This document shows positions 33,200 to 42,717 of a DNA stretch of 64,000 nt, piece by piece. The DNA lies in NCBI RefSeq assembly GCF_036370855.1, contig NC_088113.1, positions 17,876,501 to 17,940,500 on the forward strand, read 5' to 3'. This DNA comes from Dromaius novaehollandiae. Lineage: Eukaryota > Chordata > Aves > Casuariiformes > Dromaiidae. The position numbers and the translations under genes were made by a program. The first letter of the stretch is position 1. Every line of letters begins with the position of its first letter. Under the pieces are notes generated by a model. It searched no databases, had not been told where the DNA came from, and saw only the letters and a list, made by a program, of their open reading frames with translations.

Positions 33200-34851
33200 C
33201 TGCAATGGGGATATCTTTTTCTTAGGAATGGCCATACACACCAACTGGTTGAGGCTCTCCACAAATGAACTGTTAGCATTTCTAATAAAGTTGCTAGGCA
33301 ATATCCCAGCAGTGTAACAAATTCATAAGCCATAGGCAACAGGAGCAATTGCTAGATAAATCACACTCCTGCAGGGAAAACTTAGAGCCCTCATCTTGCA
33401 GCTCCAAAAATGTACTTGGCTTTTCTCAGTGGAAATGTACTGACTTGGTTCAAGCTCGGCACTCCCTTGCCTGAGTTGTCCCTAGCTACTCTCTGTGACT
33501 GCTGGGCATCAAACTCCCAGGCTAGGCAGAGATTTTGCTTTGGCTCTCTCTGCACTTGGGCTCATTGCAGCTAACCTATATCATATCTGGAACCGGGGAA
33601 AAAACTAACAGCAATGGATCCGATCTGCCTGTGAGTTGCCAGCTACCTCCTGCGAAATGCCGAGTGTTTTCATCTCACAGCATAGTACCCAAACACCTCA
33701 GGGCAGCGCCCTGCAGAAGTGGAGCTGAAATCTACTGCCTTGGTAGCCACGGAGAACCTAGGAGTCCTACTGCAATCCACTTTTTTGTCCTGGAGATAAC
33801 AAGCCCCTGGAAGTTGGTAATGGGTCTGCTTAGCTCACTGACTCACTTGTATATTACCTTCCTGGTGTCTGAGAAGGGAGCACCTGCACAATGGAGTTTG
33901 AACCTTAAATGATTTAATTGTGCCAGAAATACTAGTCTGAAACCACCACTGAATTATGTATTTGAGGATAATTATTGCTTTCCATCATCAGGCTGAAAGA
34001 TTCATAATTTCTGGAGGATTCAAAAGGCTTTTAATTATTGCAACAAATCTGGAGAATAAAGCACGGGGAGAATATTCCCCACTCAGCTGCCATGACAGGA
34101 CTCACCGCTCTTGTCACGGAGAGAAATCTGTCATAGCTAATCAGTACGATGTTGAAGACTGAAGAGGTGCAGAGCAGGTAATCAACTACCAGCCAGAGTT
34201 TGCAGAGGCTCCTGCCGAAGATCCACCTCCCTGTCAGCACATAGGGCACGTACAAGGGGATGCAGAAGGCACCTGCAACCAGAGCCGCTCGGTCACGCTG
34301 GAGCACGGGAGTCTGCACGGCGGCCGGCCCCGGGGGAGCCCGAGCCCGGCCTCGCACCCCCCGCACCCTCCGAAGCCCCTGTGCGGCCGCTGCTCCGCCC
34401 GGCTGCAGGGACCGGCCGCGGGGCTCCGGGCGCCGCGCTGTCCCCCGCGGCGGGCGGCGGCGGAGGGGACCCCCGGGCGCTGCTGGGGGGGGACCCGGCG
34501 CTGCCGGGGGCTGGCGGTGCGGGGAGCCGGGGGCCGCCGGGGGGGTGCCGGGGCACCGGCTCTCCCGGGCCGCCGCGAAGTTTCCTGCGGGGCCGGCGGC
34601 GGCGGCAGCGCGGGCGCGGAGCGGGGCGGCACTTTACCTACTAGGAAATCCGAGATGGCCAGGTTGAGCAGGAAGAAGTTGTTCTGGGTGCGCAGGCTGG
34701 AGTCCGCCACGAAGGCCAGCATGACCAGGGCATTGCCGGCCACCGTGACGGCGATCAGCAGCGCCATGAGCGCGCCCAGCGCCGCGGTGCCGGCGGCGGC
34801 GAAGCGCCCGGCGGCGGCGGCGGAGCCGTTCAGCGCCCCGCCGCTCTCCAT
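32315..34851 (-). CDS. HRH3: HRH3, histamine H3 receptor, complete
   Basis: HRH3 is a Gi/o-coupled presynaptic auto- and hetero-receptor for histamine at the neuronal plasma membrane. Minus-strand coding exons are 34851-34638, 34272-34106 and 33199-32315; the phases join to 421 residues (human 445). Visible features: an N-glycosylation site NGS (8-10); TM1 ~24-48 with GNALVM; TM2 with LNLAISD; TM3 with Cys95, the amine-binding Asp102 (LVVDYLL) and DRF in place of DRY, which is normal for H3; TM5 with Glu194 (TASTLEFF), the H3/H4 imidazole contact; a long third intracellular loop ~212-330; TM6 with CWAPY (Trp347); TM7 with NPVLY (384-388); and the C-terminus LKIQPHNSLQNCWK. The ATG has G at -3 and +4. 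The first 22 residues and the third loop diverge strongly from human, while the TM core is nearly identical. Confidence 0.97.
33200..34105 (-). other. HRH3: HRH3 intron 2
   Basis: A 906-bp GT-AG intron with no other feature recognised. Confidence 0.9.
34106..34272 (-). CDS. HRH3: HRH3 coding exon 2
   Basis: The acceptor on the minus strand is CTGGTTGCAG. Encodes (G)AFCIPLYVPYVLTGRW through YDRFLSVTRA. The GTGAGT donor follows the GCG Ala codon, so the joined sequence reads TRA-VAYRAQQG (human TRAVSYRAQQG). Confidence 0.94.
34273..34637 (-). other. HRH3: HRH3 intron 1, extremely GC-rich
   Basis: A 365-bp GT-AG intron of very high GC. On the plus (template) strand, 34521-34553 contains four G-runs (4, 5, 7 and 4 G) separated by 4-5 nt, a canonical G-quadruplex pattern. 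Confidence 0.88.
34638..34851 (-). CDS. HRH3: HRH3 coding exon 1
   Basis: Encodes MESGGALNGS through ISDFLV (71 codons) plus one base of a Gly codon, ending at a GTAAAG donor. It covers the extracellular N-terminus, TM1 and most of TM2. The frame stays open well upstream of the ATG, but the Met at 34851 matches the mammalian start region. Confidence 0.93.
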
Positions 34852-34989
34852 GGCCCGCGCCGCGCCGCGCCCGCGGCCCCGCGCCGGGCTGCGCCTCGCC
34901 CCGCCCCGCCCCGCCTCGCCCCGGGGGCCGGGAGCCTCGGGGGGGCACCAGCCCCGCTGCCTCGGAGCCGCTGGGACCGGCGGTGCGTC

Positions 34990-35480
34990 CCCGGCGCACC
35001 TCTGCGTCCCCCAGAGCATCCCTGCATCCCCCAGAGCGTCCCTGTACCCCCCAGAGCATCCCTGCATCCCTCCAGAGCATCCCTGCATCCCTCCCCAGAG
35101 CACCCCTGTACCCCCCAGGGCATCTCGGCAACCCCTCAAAACATCCCTGCATCCCCCAGAGCACCCCTGCGTCCCTACCTGGGAGCACTCCTGCATCTCC
35201 CTAGAGCATTCCTGCACCCCTTTCCCCTGGAGCATCCTTGCCTCCTCCTCCCCAGAAGCATCCCTGTGTCCCCAAGAGCATCTTTGCATCCATCCCCGGG
35301 GGCTCTCCTGGATCCCCCCAGCACAGCCCCACATCCCTACCCAAGAGCATTCCTCCATTCCTCCTGTGAGCATCCCTGCATCCCTCCAGAGCATCCCTCC
35401 ATCCCCCCCGAGCGTCCTGCCGCCTCCCCAACAGCCCCCCTCCATCCCCCTGGAAGCACCCTCCCTCCCTGCAGAGCATC
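34990..35480. repeat. Degenerate minisatellite 5' of HRH3
   Basis: More than fifteen imperfect ~20-28-bp units built on CCAGAGCATCCCTGCATCCC with variable C-runs. On the minus strand it reads as repeats of GGGATGCTCTGG, giving stop-free Gly/Asp/Met/Leu/Trp/Cys-rich frames that are artefacts of the repeat. Confidence 0.85.
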
Positions 35481-38400
35481 CCTCTCTCCAGCCAGGACAC
35501 CCCTCGGGACCCCCGCGCCAGCCCGCCTGCCCCCTCCTCGCCCTGCCGGCGGTCCCTGCCCCGCTCCGCTTTGGGGGCGCGGAGGGCCGGGGCTGCGGGC
35601 GATGCCCGGTCCCTGCGGCTCTCGGTGGGCACAGCTCCTACGGGGCCGCCTCGGGCGCTCTGCCTCCACGGCGAGGAGCGGAGGCTGAGGGCCAGGAGTC
35701 CCCTCCGCGCTGGCTGAGCCAGGCCTGGCCACGCTGCCGGGCAGTGCTGCCTGCAGCCCCGGGCCCGAGGGGGCTGTTTAACGCCCCGTCCCCCCGAGCG
35801 CTGCACAGCTAAGGAGAACAGCTTCGGGTCGGAGAGTCGGATCAGCTGAAGTTACCTGCCCCGTAAAACCCGAGCGCACGGTGCCCGCTCTGGGCTGCGG
35901 GCGTGCAAATCTGCAGGGGTATCATGTCACCGCGGAGATGGTCACCTCCCCACGGTGCAGCCACCGCTGGAGAAAGGCAGGGGAAAGCTGCAGGGCGGCA
36001 GCGTCAGAAACCGGAGCAGCACCCCGGCCGGAGACCCTGGCCAGGCGCCTTTTTCTTTTCTGGGGAAGTCTGGTAAGTTGTGCACCTTTCTGAAGAAGGG
36101 GGCTCCAGCGGCAAAGCAACAGCATCTCGCAACCCCGGAAACCCCTGCGGAGCTGCCGCCCGGGAGGTGTGCCTTGTCCGGCTGCTCCAGCCCCGCCGCG
36201 GGGCCGGGCCGCACGTGTCCCCCGGGGAGCCGGGGCCGCCGGGCAGAGCGGGGCAGCAGAGACAGCACGGGAGGCGAGCCCGTCCGCAGCTGGCATTTGG
36301 GGAGACCCAGAAGAACCTCGCGTGCGACTTCGGTGCTGCCTTGGGGAAGGACCAGCTCAAGGAGGAGGCTGACCGGCCTCCCGCCGAGGTGCTCGGTGGC
36401 GAACGGCAGAGCAGCTCTGCAATCGCGCCGTGGTCGCAGTCTGAGAGAGCTGCCGGGTTTGGGGCATAGCTCCCCATACGTAATGGAGAAAGTGTGGTTT
36501 TTTTTTTTTGATGATGTTTAATGAACCAACAGGCCACTTCCGTTCTGCTGCTGTTTATGATCTCGTATCACTTGTAACCTCTGGATAGTCAGAGAATCAT
36601 TAATATTCATTGAAATGTTTACAAATGCCGAATTGCTGCGTGCATGCCGCAGCGTTATCACTGCAGGCTGCCTGCTGTTTGTTAGCTGTCGTTCATTACT
36701 CATGAAGTTTTTGCCGTGGAAGCAGGAAGCGGAGACGGTACTTTGTACCTAGGGTAATTTACAAAGTGATTTGCAAAATATGATATGGGCAGTCCTCAAT
36801 TATTGTTTATCCAGAGTAATTTGCCTGGAGTATTAGATAAATAAGAGGTGGCAGAGCTGAGCAGACTACAGTCCTCCTGACCATGATATTTATCTCCCGC
36901 TTCAGCAGCAGGACAAAAATCTATCCAATTTACTTCAGAAAACCATGGTACCTCGGTAGTGAAGCAAAGGGAACTGCCCAGCTCGGAAGATGAAGGCAAA
37001 GCGGATTACATGTGGGTATGCAAGTGGATGGTGTGATGGACTTAGGCAGTTCATGGATGACATGTGGATATTGCATGTTCATGAGCGCCTATATCACACG
37101 TGTTCAGATGGGGCGTGTTGGTCGCCAGCCGGCCCCCGGGTCCTCTGCAAGGCTGAGAAGCCTCCTGAGCCTCAGCGCTTTTCTACCACTGACTCCCCAA
37201 ATGGCCAAGGGTCCCCATGGGACCTTGTCAGAGGGGCTGAGCTGCAACCCAGCTCTCCTGAGCCTGGTTTTGGGTTATTCTGATGGCGAGGCCCCAGCCC
37301 AGCACGCCCCGCCGCGCTGCTCCCGGAGGCAGGGACGGCTCCGCCGCTGGGACGAGGTGGCCAAGGACCCTGGCACGCAGCCGAGGTGCTGCGGCACGTT
37401 TCCTCGGTGCACGCGCGTTTGCTGTGGGTCGGGAGCTGCCCCCTAAGAGAGGTTCCTGGAAGCCCGGGCGGAGGCCGGGGAGCAGCCCGGGGGCCGTGCC
37501 GCTTGGACACGGGCAAGCGCGCGTGCTGCCGCAGCGAGGATCGGTGCTCGGGAGCAGCTCCGGCGCGGGGTTTGCCAACCCTTGCTGGTGACCGTCCCCT
37601 TCTGCTTCGGGGCGATCGGTCTGACTCACAGGGCATTTTGTACCCGCTTTGTATGCGTGCGGCTTAGTGACACCGGCTGCTGGTTCTGCTGCTTATCATC
37701 TTGGTCTGGAGGTCCTAGAGGGACCAGTTTGGAGCTTCCTTTGTACATATTTCCTCTGTTCAGCATCTCGTTTATGTTTTCTCTTGTGACTTGTGGGATT
37801 GCACACAGATTTATAAGCTGGACAGACGAGGTATGATGAAGTTCTCTCTTCTCCAAAACTCTCTTTCAAAGAAATAAAGTCTCAGCGTGGGCTGATTATG
37901 CGGCCACTGGTGCTGGGACTGAGCTGCTCTTCCCAGCGGGGCACCTTCTTTTACAGGCCAGCACTAATTCTCCTTCTTTCTAGAATCCAGCATCCTGCAG
38001 TTTTATTAAGTCCCCATAGTCCCCATGCTATAAAAATGCAACAGTTTTATTATTCTCCCAGGTCAAGATGTTTTCACTGTAACGCTGAAGAGGTTCCTTG
38101 AGCTACAAGACATATGCTAGAGCCCACGTTAAATCTGAGCCTCTTATACGTGCCCCTATAGTGTCTTAGACCACCATCACTTTGTCTTCAGGTTACTTCA
38201 CGCATTTGTTTGCAGTTCAGGAAGATCTCAGATAACATATGCCAAACACTGGATGTGGAAAATCACACCACAAAACCCATGTTCAGACTCTCAGCAGTGC
38301 CGTGGGGATGCTGAGATTTTGTCAGATGCTTTTTCGGGTGCTTAGATTCTGTTAGCTGCTCCTCATCTTTCTAACGAACCAAGAAGTCCAGATGCAAGGA

Positions 38401-39956
38401 GCTGGAGTGCTCCCCTCTCCGGGAGGCATGTCAATATATGTGATGAGACAACTTTCTTAGCTTGCTTTGTTGTTTTTATCTGATCCACTTAAGTTTTATT
38501 CCATGAAATGTCCTTTTAGCTCTGAAGAGTACATTAAAGTGTTTCCTAAATACAGCAGCATCCTTGCCCACAGGTAGCTCTTAACTGTAGTGAGCGTGGC
38601 GCCAGGTGGGTATTCCTTTTTAGCTGATCGATTAAAAATTTCTATATAATCGACAGCATCTCCCACCTTCAGCGACGGTGATCTTCTGCTGCTGACAAAG
38701 CGACGACCACGCTTGAGTCGTTCAGACATGAACAGGGCGAAACTTGTCCCCTCCGTCCTTGCAGGCTGCCTCGGAGGACGTGTGGCCTGACATCGCCTTC
38801 CCGCGCAGCCCAGCCCAGACGCGTGGTGATGGTCACGGCCCGGCTCCGTGTGCAGACGTCGCCTTGACTCCGCAAGGCAGCGGGCGGCCAAAGAGGATCA
38901 AACCCTGCTGCCGCAGGCGCTGATGTGCCGTGCTCCGGCTCGGGGGTCCACGGACACCTGGAAGCTCCCTCTGGAGCGGCCCCCGTCCTCCGGGAGAGAC
39001 GCCGTTATCGCCACGCCTGCGCCGCGGTGTCTCCGTTGCCTATCGCTGGCCCACGGAGCCAGCTCATCCGTGAAACAAGCCCTGAGGAACAGGATGGTTA
39101 AAAACCCCTTTGTGTTCGTGCCTTGGCCGATGAGGGCTGCAAGTGCTCTGGCGTTCGCACAAGTATCTGTCGGCGTGCAGCCCGTCCCCTTGTTTCATTT
39201 CCTCCTCTTCTGGCTTTCATCGCGGGGAAATGTTTATATGGCTTGGAAAACGCCCTTTTCTGAGCTGCCCTCAGCAGTGAGTAGTGCCGGCGGGGAGCGT
39301 GAGAGCAGCGCAGCGGAGAGGAGCGGAGAGGCCCCGGAGCTGCGGGGACAGCGTCTCCGGACCACCGAGCTGCTCGGCCACTGCACAAACAGCGACGCCA
39401 AAGCCTAACGCAAGCTTTCTACATGCAGCCTCAGAGGAGAGGGTACAGAAAGTGCCAGGGCACCATCTCCCATCCCAGAGATGCCTCTCCAGTGAAACGC
39501 TACTCTTTGATATATTTTCCTTTTAAAAATAACAGCAACTTGACTGTTAAACTCGGTGAGATACGAGGTTTGAAGAACAGCGTGCCCATCCAGAGCTGGA
39601 CGGGACATAACGAAATCGGCTCTCAGGCGTGCTTCATCCTGCTGCTCGAGCAGGCGTCAGAATGGCCTCTGCTAGCGGCAGCCTGGGGTTTTTCCTTTGA
39701 GCATTGCAAGGGACTTAATTCAGCAGGTTCATCGTTTGAGAAACAAGACGATGATGAGAACAGTCCTTGAAAATGCTGAGCAATACACTGGGAACTCAGC
39801 TTTCGAAAAGGTGAGGGCAGCACCCGCAGCTGTGCCCTCAGGTGGGCGCGTGGCTCCAGCACCCTCATCACCGCTGCTCCCCTCCTCAGTACGCGTGCGC
39901 TACATACATCTGCGTGCAGAGCAGGTCCTACACCTCTTTCCTTCTATTTCAGTGCC

Positions 39957-40067
39957 TTTCCTTCCTCCTTCCTTCCTTCCTTCCTCCTTCCTTCCTCCTT
40001 CCTTCCTTCTTTCCTTCCTTCCTTCCTTCCTTCCTTCCTTCTTTCCTTCTTTCCTTCCTTCCTTCCC
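39957..40067. repeat. (TTCC)n microsatellite
   Basis: About 110 bp of CTTC/TTCC tetranucleotides with occasional one-base shifts. The minus-strand KEGRKEGR-type ORFs here come from the repeat. Confidence 0.95.
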
Positions 40068-42630
40068 TGGTGCTTCTTCTCTCTCCTTCCATTCCCAGCT
40101 TTAGCTGTAACCTGCAAATACAGCCCCACCAAAGCATCGAACCCCCGTATCCTCTGGCACGAGCGAGGCTCTTTCACTTGGACCTGTCCCAAACCGCAGT
40201 CACTGGCTTTGGCTCCGTGGGAACCAATTCCTTGAAATTACAGGTCACCTTGTCACCAAGCAAAGCCACATTCGCCGTCTTGTGCAGAAGCCAACCGCCC
40301 CGCTCTGAGCGTGGAAGTGCCGAGCCGAGCTGCTCCGGGGGAGGAAAGCACAGTCGGGCAGCATGAGTAATATGGTTAGTAATGAAGAAACTGTCTGAGG
40401 AGAATTAACACCTGGTTCTTGTCAAGGCCAATTCAATATTGCATTTTGAAATGAAAATTTCAGAGCACAAGGGGAATAAGAACAAAAGTCAGCCTGCATC
40501 TGTCAGCTTGGACTGATTTGGCATCTGCTAAGACCAATAGATGTTTTCACAGAGAGATGGCAGGGTCTGAATAACAAGACATAATATCCGTATACAGCTG
40601 TTACCAGCTACGCTGGAATCATTTTGCTGTGCGGATGAGTAAATGCTACAGTTCTACGGAAAAAACAGCAGTCAAACTTGGTTCTCCATCAGGTGATGCT
40701 TTAAGGAAGCAGGGCTGGGCTTCCTTTCTCAAGCTCTTAGGAAGATACATAGCTTAGAAGCTGATTGGGGGCATTCGAGAAAGACTGAACAGCTTCTAAT
40801 CAAAGCCAGTTTTGTTCCCATGTGGATGTGAAAAAGGAGCAGCTGTAGAGAAATGAGCTGGGTTTCTCTGGACTTTGGCTGGTGCAAGCTGCGGGAGCGC
40901 GTGCTCCGTACTGCTTAATCAAACTTTATACAACTTAATGACACTTAGCAATTAGCAGGGTCTAGTTTAAACCCACTTATGGAAGCCACAGTTTTCTTCA
41001 GAGCTACTCCGGGCTTCCTATGGGAGAAGATGTGCAAATGTCAGCTCCCCAGCTCCCCGCTGGCCCGCGGAGACCCGGAGGCAGGGAACTCGTTGGGAAC
41101 CTTATGTAATATTTAACAGACTTCCTGAACTAATTAAGTATATTACTTTATATAGAAACTAACATATCTCGAATACGTATCAAAGTTTAATTCCATTTAA
41201 TTCATCACTGCCACACAACGTGGGGCCCAATTTTCTTCTCTCTGACGAGAGGCAGCCACATGGGCTCGTTGTGTGCGGCGGGGAGGAGAACGTAGCTCTT
41301 GTTCTTCCAGCAGAATTCCACGTGGAAACATAACGGCAATTCTGCTCTTGCCTGAACCAGGAGAGATCCTTCAGATTCACGCTAGCGTGGCTGAAAGCAG
41401 AAGCTGTTCAAAAACCCTCAGATAGGTGTTCAGCGTCTTACAAATTGGAGTGTCCTTCAGGCACAATGTTTGAGAAGCTTCTCAGAAAGTCAAAGTTTGG
41501 ACTCACAGTCTGGTATTTATTCCACCAGCATATCTGGTTGCAAAAGCCATGCTGCACAGAAGAAGAGGTAGTTCTCCAGAGCCCTGAAGAGCAGAAGGCG
41601 AACATGATCTTTGTTGCTGAGATCAGAAACCAGCTCCAAAACTTCTTAGCTTCAGGGAAATCAGCAGTCTAGCTAGCTTCTAGTTTGGCTGATTGGACCA
41701 TTTGACTTCTCCAGCACCCTGATAATGAAGCCTGTTGTCTCCAGGCTGCTGGACGGTGTCTAGCTGAGGGGCTGCAGACTCGTTGCTTTGCTCTAGCTAT
41801 CTGGTAGCCTCTGTGAAACGAACCCACGGAGTCTGTCCAGACCCGAGGGATAGCAACCTCCTTCACCTAGACACTGCCCTTCCTCCACCTCCCTCCTCCG
41901 TATAAATAGGGTGATCTCTGCTGCTGCGGGTTGGGCACATCTCTTTGGGATGGGGACTTCTTCTGAGACCCGCGAAGGTCCAATAGCTTCATAGTCTGTT
42001 AGCAAAGTGCATCTCCATCCAAGGAAGATAACCTTTGTCGGAGGAGTGAACCGTGTCCCTCTGCTCTTCCAGCCTCATCCGCGCTCCTTGCTGCCCCTCT
42101 CCTGCAACGGAGGAGCAGGCTCCCTCCGGAGCCCGAGCTGTGTGTTATTGTCTGTGGGGCTCCGAATCAGTTTAATTCAGGAAGAACTCCCTCTGCACAA
42201 CGATTTTCCCTGACTTCTGGCTTTTCTAACACAAATCCCTTCCCAAGCCACGTCTTCGGCTGCCTGCGGCAGCGTCAAGCCTGCCCTTAGATCTGACAAA
42301 GGCAGGTGGAAGATGGGCTTCGTTTTGAGCCTCAGCGTGCCTAATGTATTCCCTTCTATTAGCTCCTGCTCCAGGTCCTGATCTCCGAGTCCTCGTCTTT
42401 TCAGGTTTCCTTTTGATGTTCGTCATAAGCCAGCAGAGACTAATAGCGAGTGTGCCAGGCACCTCGCTACAAAAGCCTGGCAAAGGGGGATTGAAAGGGA
42501 CACGGGGACAGGAGGGAGACGCAGCGTGCAGGAGGCATCAGCTGCGATGACGCTCAGCGTGTTTCTGCCCGCGGTGGTATCTGCTCGCGTCCCTCTTCCA
42601 AGCACAGAAACACTCCTGGCACACGAGGAG

Positions 42631-42717
42631 CCTCGTGCCTTGTCCGTCCCCCGTGCCTCGTCCATCCCCGGGGGCTCGTCCGTCCCCTGTGCCTCGTCCA
42701 TCCCCGGGGGCTCGTCG
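42631..42717. repeat. 36-bp tandem repeat, about 2.4 copies
   Basis: The unit starting CCTCGTCCATCCCCGGGGGC runs 42656-42691 and recurs from 42692 with about 26 matching bases; a half unit precedes it. Confidence 0.85.

Larger units (their letters stand above)
34260..36450 (-). promoter_or_regulatory. HRH3: HRH3 CpG island and 5' region
   Basis: CpG-rich sequence covering HRH3 exons 1-2, intron 1 and about 1.6 kb upstream. The transcription start is not identifiable by eye. The part at 34990-35480 is a C-rich minisatellite and not ordinary CpG-island sequence. Confidence 0.6.

Noticed and set aside
33200-33301. Upstream Met and 34 extra codons on HRH3 exon 3
   Set aside because: They lie in intron 2; the acceptor at 33200 and the match to TRAV(S/A)YRAQQG fix the exon border.
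34234-35445. 403-codon minus-strand ORF as a large novel protein
   Set aside because: It is HRH3 exon 1 plus read-through of intron 1 on one side and a stop-free minisatellite on the other.
34517-35812. 431-codon plus-strand ORF
   Set aside because: It is antisense to HRH3 and runs through the minisatellite; the Pro/Ser/Cys-rich repeats are translation of the DNA repeat, with no family resemblance.
39944-40192. KEGRKEGR-type minus-strand ORFs
   Set aside because: Translation of the (TTCC)n microsatellite.
41901-41908. TATAAATA as a promoter
   Set aside because: Isolated motif with no downstream exon or ORF; the same word also occurs at 47450-47457. Not enough evidence.
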